Notes: generated by a model from the sequence alone, not told the origin. A stretch of 12,230 nt of DNA from an uncultured Pseudomonadales bacterium (GCA_947258895.1 CAMYKE010000037.1:1-12230); one strand, 5' to 3'. Counted from the stretch's first letter, positions 1 through 8,004 are shown. Program-made: numbers and translations.

Positions 1-52
1 CGAGAATGTCGAATCGTTCCGCACCGCTGGCGCTGTTAGCATGCTGCATCAT
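1..52 (-). CDS. N-terminal fragment of a leftward gene, possibly ygfB (UPF0149 family)
   Basis: On the minus strand an ATG at 52 (or the adjacent ATG at 49) opens a frame that stays open to the window edge and would begin MMQHANSASGAERFDIL. Only about 17 codons are visible, too few to show family motifs. The guess of YgfB rests mainly on context: in many gammaproteobacteria ygfB lies divergent from the small coiled-coil gene and zapA. No strong Shine-Dalgarno sequence precedes the ATG. It could equally be a chance open frame. Confidence 0.4.
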   Translation of the reverse strand, partial: MMQHANSASGAERFDIL

Positions 53-123
53 CTACTACTCACGTTTATTTCGTCATGGCGGCCCGGGAGGCAAAAAAGA
101 CCATTCTTAATGGCCATTGGTGA

Positions 124-152
124 TTGACCCCCTATTGGGACGCAACTATAGT
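124..152 (+). promoter_or_regulatory. Sigma-70 promoter for the ZapB-like/zapA pair
   Basis: TTGACC (124-129) and TATAGT (147-152) are separated by 17 bases. Each hexamer matches the consensus at five of six positions and the spacing is optimal. Transcription would start near 159, leaving a leader of about 27 bases before the ATG at 186. This is a sequence match only. Confidence 0.6.
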
Positions 153-185
153 ACTACACACATGTAATGTAAGAAAAATAATGCT

Positions 186-389
186 ATGAGTGAGTTAGAT
201 TTCAGGGCTCTGGAGCTGAAAGTGAATCAATTGATTGAGGTTTGCAATGGTCTCAAGCAGCAGAACCAGGCGCTGCGGAAGGAAAACGAGACCTGGCGTA
301 CCGAGCGTGCCAGGGCAATGCAGCAGAAAGATGCGGCACGGAGCAAAGTGGAAGCGATGATCAACCGCCTGAAGGCCCTGGAGCATTGA
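186..389 (+). CDS. Short coiled-coil protein, TIGR02449 / ZapB-like family
   Basis: This 67-residue protein is almost entirely predicted coiled coil: heptad-like Leu/Val/Ile spacing runs from about residue 8 to 65 (LELKVNQLIEVCNGL onward), followed by a highly charged Lys/Glu/Arg stretch. There is no signal peptide or membrane segment. The size and the position one base before zapA fit the TIGR02449 family, regarded as resembling the FtsZ-ring protein ZapB. The role in cell division is inferred from neighbour and shape, not from a catalytic motif. The ribosome binding site is weak (a TAAG-like stretch upstream). It is co-transcribed with zapA: its TGA stop ends at 389 and zapA starts at 391. 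Confidence 0.82.
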   Translation: MSELDFRALELKVNQLIEVCNGLKQQNQALRKENETWRTERARAMQQKDAARSKVEAMINRLKALEH

Positions 390-390
390 G

Positions 391-681
391 TTGAGCGCCA
401 GCCGTAACACGGTATCGGTAAAGATACTCGACAAGGACTACCTGGTCGCATGCCCCGAGAATGAGCAGGAAGAGCTCACCCGCTCCGCTGCATACCTCGA
501 CGCCAAAATGCGTGAAATCCGCAACTCGGGAAAAGTTCACGGCCTCGAACGTATCGCCGTGATGGCTGCTCTCAATGTGGCCCATGAGTTTTTACAGAAA
601 GACCAGACACATAGCGGCAGCCAGGAAATCGCCCACCGGCTGGCTACCAAAGTGGATGATGTGTTGCAAGACCTTTCTTAA
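391..681 (+). CDS. zapA: Cell division protein ZapA, TTG start
   Basis: ZapA is a small cytoplasmic protein that binds FtsZ and promotes bundling of Z-ring filaments. The N-terminal ZapA signature is clear (NTVSVKILDKDYLVACPENE, about residues 6-25), followed by the helical YLDAKMREIR segment, the ERIAVMAALNVAHEFL helix and a C-terminal amphipathic helix. The length of 96 residues is normal. No ATG fits the start. The TTG at 391 is chosen because GGAG at 380-383 lies seven bases upstream and the resulting N-terminus has the family's usual length. The gap to the preceding stop codon is one base, so translation is probably coupled. Confidence 0.9.
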   Translation: MSASRNTVSVKILDKDYLVACPENEQEELTRSAAYLDAKMREIRNSGKVHGLERIAVMAALNVAHEFLQKDQTHSGSQEIAHRLATKVDDVLQDLS

Positions 682-767
682 ATCGAATTTAATTCCGCCT
701 CGCTGCACTAGCTCCAAATCAATCTAAAAAATTGACCCGGATTTACTACTATTTACCGCTAGTGGTA

Positions 768-773
768 TATACT
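768..773 (+). promoter_or_regulatory. -10 element of the 6S RNA promoter
   Basis: TATACT at 768-773 ends seven bases before the inferred 5' end of 6S RNA at 781, the right distance for a sigma-70 start. No convincing -35 box stands at 16-18 bases; TTTACT at 742 is too far (20 bases) and TTGACC at 732 is much too far. Positions 682-767 hold no other gene that I can see. Confidence 0.4.
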
Positions 774-780
774 TAACGCA

Positions 781-960
781 AGCTCTCTGCAGCGTTTGCC
801 AGTCAGATTTGTCCGCGAGCCTATATTGATATTTATGGGGGCGTCTCGACAGTGATAGTGTGCAAGTCCGCTCGACCGGAAAGCCTTAGTTGCTGCAGCT
901 GCCACCACCTTGGACCAATGGTTCAAGGGCCAACTTGACAGCGGCGCTCTGGAGAGCTCT
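781..960 (+). ncRNA. ssrS: 6S RNA
   Basis: 6S RNA mimics an open promoter, binds sigma-70 RNA polymerase and dampens housekeeping transcription in stationary phase. The ends pair: AGCTCTC at 781-787 is complementary to GAGAGCT at 953-959, forming the closing stem. The internal section from about 867 on carries the conserved GTCCG-GAAAGCCTTA segment and the CCTTGGACCA-TGGTTCAAGG hairpin (about 907-927), which align well with my memory of the E. coli sequence. The length of 180 nt is normal (E. coli 184). It lies between zapA and ygfA, the usual gammaproteobacterial position, and in E. coli is co-transcribed with ygfA. The exact ends are estimated from the stem. Confidence 0.9.
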
Positions 961-1054
961 TACCAAATTGCGCACTCCACTTTTACCCAATTCGCAAACC
1001 ACGCTTCATATGGCCCTGTATGGCATAGCCACCGGTAAGATGTAGAATTCTGCT

Positions 1055-1654
1055 ATGCTGATCAAAGTCAAGGATATCCGGGCCGAGGTATTCTCGCGTC
1101 GCGCCGCGCTCAGCGAGCCCGCCCAAAAGGGTGCTGCCGCCCAGTTGTTCCGCAGGGTCGATGAGTCGGGGCTGCTGGACGAGCACCAGCACATTGCTTT
1201 TTATTGGCCCAGCCGTGGAGAGATAAGCCCGACCCTGTTGCTGGAGCATGCCATACGACTCGGCAAGGATTGTTATCTGCCGGTACTTGAACGCAGCGGC
1301 GATAACTGGCTGCACTTCGCGCCATATCATTCTTGCTCCGAGCTGCAAAACAACCGCTATGGCATACCCGAGCCACTGCATGCCCTCGAGCAACTGCGAC
1401 CGGCAGAACATCTTGACCTGGTCTTCGTCCCGCTGGTCACCTTCGACGACAGCGGCAACAGAATCGGCATGGGCAAGGGTTTTTACGACCGGACCTTTGC
1501 ATTCCTGCGCGCCCCGCGCGCGCAACCAGGGCCCTTGCTGGTCGGCCTTGCGCACCAGTTCCAGCACATTGCGCAACTCCGGCCCCAGCCCTGGGACGTA
1601 CCCCTGGCGATGGCCTATACCGAGCAGCAGCTTTACGATTTCCGCCGGCGTTAG
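1055..1654 (+). CDS. ygfA: 5-formyltetrahydrofolate cyclo-ligase
   Basis: The enzyme converts 5-formyltetrahydrofolate to 5,10-methenyltetrahydrofolate using ATP, returning it to the one-carbon pool. Family motifs are visible: the N-terminal basic helix, YWPSRGEISP (about 50-59), YGIPEP (102-107) and the ATP-site block VPLVTFDDSGNRIGMGKGFYDR (125-146). Most homologues I know have MGGGFYDR or MGKGYYDR at the last position, so MGKGFYDR is ordinary. The length of 199 residues is typical. No clear Shine-Dalgarno sequence precedes the ATG at 1055. It follows 6S RNA, the classic linkage, and is convergent with ilvA with only 13 bases between the stop codons. Confidence 0.92.
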   Translation: MLIKVKDIRAEVFSRRAALSEPAQKGAAAQLFRRVDESGLLDEHQHIAFYWPSRGEISPTLLLEHAIRLGKDCYLPVLERSGDNWLHFAPYHSCSELQNNRYGIPEPLHALEQLRPAEHLDLVFVPLVTFDDSGNRIGMGKGFYDRTFAFLRAPRAQPGPLLVGLAHQFQHIAQLRPQPWDVPLAMAYTEQQLYDFRRR

Positions 1655-1667
1655 CCGGACAGGGAAA

Positions 1668-3182
1668 TTATTTCAGGAATAACTGGTAGGCAGGATTGTC
1701 GGTCTCATTACTGTAGTGATAACCGAGTTTATCCAAAAACTCACGCGCCAATTTGCGCTCCCGGGTTGGCACCTGTAGCCCCAGCATAACCCGGCCGTAA
1801 GCCGCCCCATGGTTGCGGTAGTGGAACAGGGAAATATTCCACCGCTGGCCAAGGGTCTGCAGGAATTTCATCAGGGCGCCCGGGCGCTCCGGAAACTCAA
1901 AACGGTATATCACTTCATTTGAGATCTCGGGGGCATGCCCGCCCATCAGGTGGCGTACGTGCAACTTGGCCATTTCGTTGTCGGTCAGATCGACCACCGG
2001 GTAGCCCTCTTTCGCCAACTGCTTCACCAGTTGCTGGCGCTCTGCCTCACCATCCGCCAGCTGCACGCCAGCAAACACCCGTGCGTCGCTCACATCGGCA
2101 TAGCGATAATTGAACTCGGTAATATTGCGCTTGCCCAATGCCCCACAGAACGCCTTGAAACTGCCGGGACGCTCCGGAATCGTCACCGCGATGATTGCCT
2201 CGCGTTTCTCGCCCAGCTCGGAACGCTCGGCGATATGCCGCAGGCGATCGAAATTGACATTGGCACCACTCGAGATTGCCAGCAGCGTCTTGCCCTGCAG
2301 GCGGTGTCGCGCCGCATACGTCTTGAGCCCGGCAACGCTGATCGCGCCCGCCGGCTCGGAGATCGCGCGGGTGTCATCAAAGATATCCTTGATCGCCGCG
2401 CACATTTCGTCGGTGGTCGCCGTCACGATTTCATCCACGCACTCACGCGCAATACGGAACGTCTCCTTGCCCGCCTGGGCCACAGCAACGCCATCGGCAA
2501 AAATACCGATTTCGGGCAGTACCACCCGCCGCCCTTTTTCAAGTGCGGCTTTCATGCACGCCGCGTCCTCGGGTTCCACGCCAATCACTTTTACCTCGGG
2601 GCGCACATACTTGATATAGGCTGAAACACCGGCAATCAGGCCCCCGCCGCCAACCGGCACGAACACGGCGTCCAGCGGGCCGCTGACCTGGCGCAAAATC
2701 TCCATGCCGATGGTTCCCTGGCCAGCAATGACATCGGGATCATCGAAGGGATGGATATAGGTGTAGCCTTTCTCCGCGACCAGCTTCTCGCAGTAGCTGG
2801 AGGCGTCATCGTAGGTATCGCCATGCAGGATCACCCGGGCGCCGCGCGCCTTCGCCGATTGCACCTTGATGGCAGGAGTCGTGACCGGCATCACGATTAT
2901 AGTGTTGATACCCAGCCTTTGGCCGGTCAGTGCCACGCCCTGGGCATGGTTGCCGGCGGAGGCCGCGATTACGCCCTTCTTGAGTTGTTCGGGAGTCAGA
3001 TTCGAGATCTTGTTATATGCGCCGCGCAGCTTAAACGAATAGACCGACTGCAGATCCTCGCGCTTGAGCAGCACCTTGTTGCCAAGGCGTTCCGAGAGAA
3101 ACCGGGCTTCATCGACCGGCGTTTCGATCGCCACATCATAAACATTGGCTTCCAGGATCTTTTTGATGTATTTCTGCGGCAT
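1668..3182 (-). CDS. ilvA: Threonine ammonia-lyase (threonine deaminase), biosynthetic
   Basis: This PLP enzyme deaminates threonine to 2-oxobutanoate, the committed step to isoleucine. The PLP lysine is K51 in SFKLRGAYN. ASAGNHAQG (74-82), the phosphate-binding loop PVGGGGLIAG (176-185) and SSGANVNF (304-311) complete the fold type II core. Two ACT-like domains follow, each opening with ERPG (about 337 and 430), as in the long, isoleucine-inhibited biosynthetic form; the short catabolic TdcB lacks them. The length of 504 residues is close to E. coli IlvA (514). It is divergent from rpiA, an arrangement also seen in Pseudomonas. The Shine-Dalgarno sequence before the ATG at 3182 is weak. Confidence 0.96.
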   Translation of the reverse strand: MPQKYIKKILEANVYDVAIETPVDEARFLSERLGNKVLLKREDLQSVYSFKLRGAYNKISNLTPEQLKKGVIAASAGNHAQGVALTGQRLGINTIIVMPVTTPAIKVQSAKARGARVILHGDTYDDASSYCEKLVAEKGYTYIHPFDDPDVIAGQGTIGMEILRQVSGPLDAVFVPVGGGGLIAGVSAYIKYVRPEVKVIGVEPEDAACMKAALEKGRRVVLPEIGIFADGVAVAQAGKETFRIARECVDEIVTATTDEMCAAIKDIFDDTRAISEPAGAISVAGLKTYAARHRLQGKTLLAISSGANVNFDRLRHIAERSELGEKREAIIAVTIPERPGSFKAFCGALGKRNITEFNYRYADVSDARVFAGVQLADGEAERQQLVKQLAKEGYPVVDLTDNEMAKLHVRHLMGGHAPEISNEVIYRFEFPERPGALMKFLQTLGQRWNISLFHYRNHGAAYGRVMLGLQVPTRERKLAREFLDKLGYHYSNETDNPAYQLFLK

Positions 3183-3218
3183 CGCGGTGTCAGGAGCTAT
3201 CGTTACAAAAGATTGCCT

Positions 3219-3248
3219 ATCATAGTGACTTACCCCTAGCAGCGTCTA
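3219..3248 (-). promoter_or_regulatory. Candidate ilvA promoter
   Basis: Read on the minus strand, TAGACG (3248-3243) and TATGAT (3224-3219) are 18 bases apart. The -10 is good and the -35 matches four of six positions. Transcription would start about 30 bases before the ilvA ATG. I saw no isoleucine-type attenuator in the short leader. Confidence 0.4.
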
Positions 3249-3269
3249 TAAACAAACCGCCGATCGGCA

Positions 3270-3275
3270 TATAAT
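3270..3275 (+). promoter_or_regulatory. -10 element of the rpiA promoter
   Basis: A perfect TATAAT at 3270-3275 lies 40 bases before the rpiA ATG. There is no convincing -35 at the right distance (TATAAA at 3247 with 17 bases). The rpiA and ilvA promoter regions would nearly touch back to back. Confidence 0.4.
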
Positions 3276-3315
3276 TCGCGAGCATCCCCCTTACCGCAAA
3301 ACGGACCACAGTAAA

Positions 3316-3987
3316 ATGAACCAGGACGAACTCAAACAAGCGGTCGCCGAGGCCGCCATCGCCCATATTGAACCGATGCTCAAAAGCGACACGATTGTCG
3401 GGGTGGGTACGGGCTCTACCGCCAACTTCTTCATCGATGCTTTGGCCGCGATCAAGCACAAGTTTGACGGCGCGGTCGCCAGTTCCGAGGCCACCGCCGA
3501 ACGGCTCAAGGCTCACCAGATTCCCGTCTACGAGCTCAATACCGTGGACCGCGTGCGGGTGTACGTCGATGGAGCGGACGAGACCAATGCGCAACTCCAG
3601 TTGATCAAGGGAGGCGGTGGCGCGCTGACCCGGGAAAAAATCGCCGCCGCGGTAGCCGAGGAATTTGTGTGCATCGTCGACGCCAGCAAGCAGGTAGATG
3701 TGCTCGGGGAATTCCCGCTGCCGGTAGAAGTGATTCCCATGGCCCGCAGCCACGTCGCCCGCGAGCTGGTGAAGCTTGGCGGCACCCCCGAATACCGGCA
3801 GGGGTTCTTGACCGATAATGGAAACATAATCCTCGACGTGTACAACCTCGATATTTCCCAGCCAGTCAGGATGGAACAGAATATCAACAACATCGTGGGT
3901 GTCGTCACCAACGGCCTGTTTGCCTCGCGCGCCGCAGATATCCTGCTGGTCGGGACGCCCCGGGGTGTGGTCACGGCCAAGTCCTGA
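3316..3987 (+). CDS. rpiA: Ribose-5-phosphate isomerase A
   Basis: RpiA interconverts ribose-5-phosphate and ribulose-5-phosphate in the non-oxidative pentose phosphate pathway. All family signatures are present: the phosphate loop VGVGTGSTA (28-36), DGADE (85-89) and [11 protein letters not shown] (98-108). D85, D88, K98 and E107 correspond to catalytic-site residues D81, D84, K94 and E103 of the E. coli enzyme. VDASKQV and [10 protein letters not shown] follow. The length of 223 residues is standard. The Shine-Dalgarno sequence is weak (a GGA about 11 bases upstream), but the start agrees with the family. Confidence 0.97.
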   Translation: MNQDELKQAVAEAAIAHIEPMLKSDTIVGVGTGSTANFFIDALAAIKHKFDGAVASSEATAERLKAHQIPVYELNTVDRVRVYVDGADETNAQLQLIKGGGGALTREKIAAAVAEEFVCIVDASKQVDVLGEFPLPVEVIPMARSHVARELVKLGGTPEYRQGFLTDNGNIILDVYNLDISQPVRMEQNINNIVGVVTNGLFASRAADILLVGTPRGVVTAKS

Positions 3988-3989
3988 GC

Positions 3990-4010
3990 GGGTGCGTGCC
4001 ATCCGCACCT
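3990..4010 (+). terminator. Weak hairpin after rpiA
   Basis: GGTGCG (3991-3996) pairs with CGCACC (4004-4009), extendable by a G-T pair, directly after the rpiA stop. The following bases are only partly T-rich, so this is a poor intrinsic terminator at best. The rest of 3988-4107 shows no gene. Confidence 0.25.
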
Positions 4011-4107
4011 GGAGCTTTGTGTTGCGTGGCTTTGCCAGTAAACCCCAAACAAAGTCGCGCCCGCAGCAAACCGCGTAATCCAACTACTTTCCTGGAACCA
4101 ACCCCCT

Positions 4108-6309
4108 ATGAGCCTTGTTGTAAAAATCATCGCCGGCCTTTTAGCAGCCATCGTGCTGCTGCTTGGCATAGCCGCACTCTACCTGTTTACGGTATTTGAC
4201 CCCAACGACTTCAAGGACGAGATTCGCCAGCTGGTGCACGACGAAACCGGGCTGGACCTTGGCATCGAGGGTGACCTGGCGCTGTCGGTCTTCCCCTGGC
4301 TGGGCGTGAGCACGGGACGTATGACCCTCGATGCTCCGGACGGAGCGCTGGGTTCACTAGATGCGGCGCGGATTTATGCTCGCACCGGCCCCCTGTTCAG
4401 GGGTGAACTCGAAGTCCGCGGGATCAGCCTCGAGCGACTCCGGCTCAAATTGACCGTGGCCGAGAATGGCCGACCGAACTGGGCCTTTACTCCGCCCGGG
4501 AAGGGGGATATGTCCACCGCGAGTGCCGAGCCGGCGTCGCCCGCCGCATTGCCATTGGCGGCGTTTACGGTTGCCGAGTTGAGCATCATCGACTCGGACA
4601 TTACCTACCAGGACTTGCAACAGGACAGTTACCACCAGTTGAGCGACCTCGCCTTGACTACCCGCGATGTAAACCTGGCGGGCGGCAGCTTCCCTATCGA
4701 CGCGTCTTTCAGTTACCGGAACTCGCCGACTGCCAAAGCGGTACCGGTCAGTTTTAGCAGCGATGTCACGCCACGCCTGGACCCGCTGGGGGCACAGCTC
4801 GATGATGTGTCGGTCAGTGTGGCGAACGCCAGCTTGAGCGGAACGATCGCCGCGACCAATCTGGAGGCGGAGCTACCCGGCATCGTGGCGGAACTCCAGG
4901 GCGTCAATCTCAATCCCGCTGACTGGGGCGCACTGCTAAATGATCCCGAGCTGGCCGCGCTTGATTTCCCAATGACACTGGCGCTGTCCCTTAACCTCGA
5001 TAGCGCGGCTTCCGCCCTGACCGTGAGCAAGTTTGAGCTGGGCAACGAATCGCTCATGGTTAGCGGCGACCTCAGCGCCTCGCAACTTCTGGAAACCCCC
5101 AAATTTTCCGCCAACCTGCGGGCCGAGGCCGGCAGCACTCGCAAGCTTCTCACACGGCTCGGTATCGACATAGCCGGCATCGATGATCCGGAGCTGCTTG
5201 GACCGCTATCGCTGCGCACCAGGGTCGAGGCCGCCGATACCAATATCGCGATCCCGGAGCTGGCCGTACAGCTCGATGACATCACCCTGAATGGCAACAT
5301 CACGATCAAGGATACCAGTGATCCCTATATTGAGTTCCAGTTGCAAAGCGGGCCGCTAAACCTCGATCGGTACTTTCCCCCGGCAGCCGGAGAGGCCGAA
5401 CCCGAAGCCGAAGTAAGCGCTGCAGAAGTCGCCCTGCTGCCGCTGGCGGCGATGCGTGAATTGAACAGTGCCGGGCGTATCAGCATAGCGAAGCTCATCG
5501 TCTCCGGACTCGAGCTGAACCAGCTCGAGCTCGATGCCAATGCCCGGGACGGCCTTATCAAGGTTACGTCGCTGCGGGCCAACCTTTACGATGGCACGCT
5601 GGTCGGCGAAGCCGCCATAGATGCCCGTAGCGATACACCCAAAATTGCCACGCGCCAGAAATTAAGCGGAGTGCAGGCCGCCCCGGTATTGAAACAGCTG
5701 GCCGATATCGACGCGATCGCCGGGCGGCTGAACCTGGACCTGGACACCACCACTTCCGGCAACAACTCGACGCTGATGACCGCCAACCTCAACGGGGCCG
5801 TGCAAGTCACCGTTAGTGATGGCCAGCTCAACGGCATCGACCTGGAACGGATGGTATGCAGCGCGATCGCCACCATGCGTCAAATACCGCTCGCCAGCGC
5901 CGCCAGTGCGACACCGCTAACCCGCTTCAAGCAACTCGACTCGACCATGCAGATTCGCAACGGCGTCTTGCATACGGACGCACTCAACCTCGCCATCGAA
6001 AAAATACGCGCCAGCGGCACCGGCGCGCTCAGTTTGGTCGACAACACCCTCGATTACCGCTTCAAAGCGCTCCTGGTTGGCGACCTCACCGACCCCGCCT
6101 GCAGGGTTAGCGAGCAGTTCAGGGAGATTGAGTGGCCGGTTCGCTGTAGAGGCTCGCTAGAGGGCGAGATTGGCAAGCTGTGCGGGCTCGATAGCGATGG
6201 CATGAAGAAAATCGTCGAAGCGCAATTACGCAACCGCGCCAAGGAGGCAATCACCGAAAAACTGGGCGGCGACGCCGGGAAACTGCTGGAGGGATTGTTC
6301 GGCAGATGA
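4108..6309 (+). CDS. asmA: AsmA family protein
   Basis: AsmA-like proteins are inner-membrane anchored with a long periplasmic part and are thought to help lipid transport or outer-membrane homeostasis. One N-terminal membrane segment is visible (about residues 4-30, VVKIIAGLLAAIVLLLGIAA), then FDPNDFKDEIRQLVHDETG, the characteristic AsmA N-terminal block, and a long beta-rich repetitive body with many short Leu/Ile/Asp strands. The C-terminal AsmA_2-type section (about 540-700) includes LNLDLDTTTSGNN and a short conserved run near CRGSLEG. The length of 733 residues is normal. It overlaps mutY by 4 bp (ATGA), so the two are translationally coupled. The asmA-mutY-yggX order is shared with Pseudomonas. 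Confidence 0.88.
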   Translation: MSLVVKIIAGLLAAIVLLLGIAALYLFTVFDPNDFKDEIRQLVHDETGLDLGIEGDLALSVFPWLGVSTGRMTLDAPDGALGSLDAARIYARTGPLFRGELEVRGISLERLRLKLTVAENGRPNWAFTPPGKGDMSTASAEPASPAALPLAAFTVAELSIIDSDITYQDLQQDSYHQLSDLALTTRDVNLAGGSFPIDASFSYRNSPTAKAVPVSFSSDVTPRLDPLGAQLDDVSVSVANASLSGTIAATNLEAELPGIVAELQGVNLNPADWGALLNDPELAALDFPMTLALSLNLDSAASALTVSKFELGNESLMVSGDLSASQLLETPKFSANLRAEAGSTRKLLTRLGIDIAGIDDPELLGPLSLRTRVEAADTNIAIPELAVQLDDITLNGNITIKDTSDPYIEFQLQSGPLNLDRYFPPAAGEAEPEAEVSAAEVALLPLAAMRELNSAGRISIAKLIVSGLELNQLELDANARDGLIKVTSLRANLYDGTLVGEAAIDARSDTPKIATRQKLSGVQAAPVLKQLADIDAIAGRLNLDLDTTTSGNNSTLMTANLNGAVQVTVSDGQLNGIDLERMVCSAIATMRQIPLASAASATPLTRFKQLDSTMQIRNGVLHTDALNLAIEKIRASGTGALSLVDNTLDYRFKALLVGDLTDPACRVSEQFREIEWPVRCRGSLEGEIGKLCGLDSDGMKKIVEAQLRNRAKEAITEKLGGDAGKLLEGLFGR

Positions 6310-7352
6310 CCGAAACAACCGGTTTCAGCGCGCCACTGCTCGTCTGGTTCGACCGCTACGGGCGCAAAGACCTGCCCTGGCAACGGCCGATCTCGGCCTA
6401 CCGGGTATGGGTTTCGGAAATCATGCTGCAGCAAACCCGGGTTCGCACCGTAATCCCTTACTTTGAGCGTTTTATCGGGAAATTTCCCGGTGTCCACGAC
6501 CTGGCGGCCGCCACCGAGGACGAAGTCCTGCACCTGTGGACGGGGCTCGGCTACTATGCCCGGGCGCGCAACCTGCATAACTGCGCCAGGCTCGTGGTTG
6601 CCGAACACGGGGGTGAGTTTCCGGCGAGCGTCGAAGCTTTGATTCGATTGCCGGGCATCGGCCGCTCAACCGCTGGAGCCATTGTCAGCATTGCACACGG
6701 CCGGCGCGCCGTTATTCTGGACGGCAATGTGAAAAGAGTGCTGGCCCGCTACTATGCAGTCGAGGGCTGGACCGGCCAGGCGGCGGTGCAGCAACAATTG
6801 TGGCGGTACGCGGAGCAGAACACGCCCGCAACCCGGGTGGCCGAGTATACGCAGGCGATCATGGACCTGGGCGCTACCCTGTGCACCCGCAGCCGACCGG
6901 ATTGTGGTGCTTGCCCACTGCAAGCTGGCTGCGGGGCATTTGCGCGGCAGGAGACCGGGATTTTCCCCCATCCCAAGCCAGCTAAAAAGATGCCCGTTCG
7001 CCAGACTTGCCTGTTAATCCTGGAAAACAAGAGCGGCGAAGTGTTACTGGAAAAACGGCCGCCCACCGGCATCTGGGGTGGCTTGTGGAGCCTGCCGCAA
7101 CATGAGGACAGCGATCGGCTACTCGAGACATTCAGTCACTACCGGCCCGCGCGAGTGAACCCTCCGAATAGCGGCGGCAAGGGCCGGTTTCGCCATACCT
7201 TCTCCCACTTTCATTTAGACATCGAGCCGGTCTATGCCCGCAGCCAGCTCAATTCTTCAGTCATAAATGAGCCCCATCGCTGGCGCTGGTTCAATCCGCG
7301 CGATCCCGCCAAGGTCGGGCTGGCGGCACCGATCAAAAAATTGTTGGCCTAA
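6306..7352 (+). CDS. mutY: Adenine DNA glycosylase MutY
   Basis: MutY removes adenine mispaired with 8-oxoguanine, preventing G:C to T:A transversions. The catalytic acid E38 sits in SEIMLQQTRV, the helix-hairpin-helix is LPGIGRSTAGAI (115-126) and the catalytic aspartate is D139 in ILDGNVKRVLAR. The 4Fe-4S ligands C193, C200, C203 and C209 have the exact C-x6-C-x2-C-x5-C spacing. A C-terminal NUDIX-like domain (about 233-345), which recognises 8-oxoG, is present with RPPTGIWGGLWSLP. The length of 348 residues is standard. It starts inside the asmA stop region with a 4-bp overlap and is followed 80 bases later by yggX. Confidence 0.97.
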   Translation: MTETTGFSAPLLVWFDRYGRKDLPWQRPISAYRVWVSEIMLQQTRVRTVIPYFERFIGKFPGVHDLAAATEDEVLHLWTGLGYYARARNLHNCARLVVAEHGGEFPASVEALIRLPGIGRSTAGAIVSIAHGRRAVILDGNVKRVLARYYAVEGWTGQAAVQQQLWRYAEQNTPATRVAEYTQAIMDLGATLCTRSRPDCGACPLQAGCGAFARQETGIFPHPKPAKKMPVRQTCLLILENKSGEVLLEKRPPTGIWGGLWSLPQHEDSDRLLETFSHYRPARVNPPNSGGKGRFRHTFSHFHLDIEPVYARSQLNSSVINEPHRWRWFNPRDPAKVGLAAPIKKLLA

Positions 7353-7432
7353 AAACCGGGATTCAAGCGGCGTGGCAATAATGTGCGGCGGTCATTACAA
7401 TATCCCCACTCCTCAAATATATGGATCACCAC

Positions 7433-7711
7433 ATGTCACGCAGCGTATTCTGTAAAAAGTACCAGAAAGAAATGGAAGGCCTCGATGCGCCACCATATCC
7501 TGGCCCGAAAGGGCAGGAGATTTTCGACAACGTTTCCAAACAGGCATGGCAGGAATGGCTGCAGCACCAGACCATGATTATCAACGAACGCCAGCTCAAT
7601 ATGATGGAACCGCAGGCACGCAAATTCCTTAACGAGCAGATGGAAAAGTTTCTCGCCGGCGAAGAGTTTGCCCGGGCCGAGGGCTACGTCCCTCCAGGCG
7701 AGAAAGAGTAG
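7433..7711 (+). CDS. yggX: Fe(II) trafficking protein YggX
   Basis: YggX is a small cytoplasmic protein that helps protect iron-sulfur clusters from oxidative damage. The start at 7433 (MSRSVFC) is chosen over the ATG at 7421 because all homologues I know begin MSR-VFC, which places the conserved Cys at position 7, and because GGA at 7423-7425 lies seven bases upstream. The family blocks [31 protein letters not shown] and the acidic C-terminus are present. The length of 92 residues is normal. The mutY-yggX linkage is conserved in gammaproteobacteria. Confidence 0.95.
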   Translation: MSRSVFCKKYQKEMEGLDAPPYPGPKGQEIFDNVSKQAWQEWLQHQTMIINERQLNMMEPQARKFLNEQMEKFLAGEEFARAEGYVPPGEKE

Positions 7712-7744
7712 CCCGCCAGAATGGGCCGAATTGCCGATTTCTAC

Positions 7745-7773
7745 TTGACTGAAATCCCGGCAAACGGTTTAAT
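7745..7773 (+). promoter_or_regulatory. Promoter with GC-rich discriminator, probably for tRNA-Phe
   Basis: TTGACT (7745-7750) and TTTAAT (7768-7773) are 17 bases apart. The -10 is followed by the GC-rich run AGCCCGCCTCGCG, a discriminator of the type found at stringently controlled stable-RNA promoters. The next stable RNA downstream is tRNA-Phe at 8059, so the precursor would carry a leader of about 280 nt that includes a decayed partial tRNA copy. The assignment is inferred. Confidence 0.55.
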
Positions 7774-7844
7774 AGCCCGCCTCGCGAGTGCAGGGAATTA
7801 CCTGTCATTGCGAGCATCGAGAAGCAATTTCTGTTGAGTAGTAT

Positions 7845-7911
7845 CAAACGCAGTTTGGCCGGGTGCAGCATGGCACTGAATCGTTTGCATCAAGTTATGC
7901 CCAGGTAGCTC
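7845..7911 (+). repeat. Decayed upstream copy of the tRNA-Phe leader and 5' end
   Basis: These 67 bases match 8005-8071 at 65 positions; the differences are at 7877 and 7887. The copy covers 54 bases of tRNA leader plus tRNA nucleotides 1-13 (acceptor 5' strand and first half of the D stem). After 7911 it diverges and has no anticodon arm, T arm or 3' acceptor strand, so it is a non-functional tRNA fragment. The offset between copies is exactly 160 bp. Confidence 0.9.
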
Positions 7912-8004
7912 GGTTGGGTGGAAGCAAGCGTTTACAAAGCATCGCTTTGTGCGCAGCAGGAACGACACCGATTTGTAATCGGTGGCAGGAATGAGCAGTG
8001 GTGC
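7912..8004 (+). other. Spacer between tRNA-Phe copies with two perfect hairpins
   Basis: The spacer holds two perfect 7-bp hairpins. ACAAAGC (7934-7940) pairs with GCTTTGT (7944-7950) across a 3-base loop. CACCGAT (7966-7972) pairs with ATCGGTG (7978-7984). The second, redrawn with loop TTTGTAA, looks like the anticodon arm of a tRNA-Thr(UGU). No complete tRNA fold is possible around it. Confidence 0.45.

Noticed and set aside
1043..1057. Leaderless ygfA transcript from TAGAAT at 1043-1048
   Set aside because: The distance would put the start on the ATG and no ribosome binding site is seen, but the -35 is poor and ygfA is normally co-transcribed with 6S RNA, so support is too thin.
983..1576. 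Minus-strand 197-codon frame opposite ygfA
   Set aside because: Antisense shadow of ygfA, whose motifs are clear in the plus frame.
1935..2624. Plus-strand 229-codon frame opposite ilvA
   Set aside because: Antisense shadow of ilvA; no motif and no ribosome binding site.
3220..4083. Minus-strand 287-codon frame opposite rpiA
   Set aside because: It is antisense to a certain rpiA gene and its protein has no recognisable motif; a shadow caused by high GC.
7807..7828. ATTGC/GCAAT inverted repeat as a member of a dispersed repeat family
   Set aside because: Only one copy is in the window and the stem is 5 bp; a genome-wide search would be needed.
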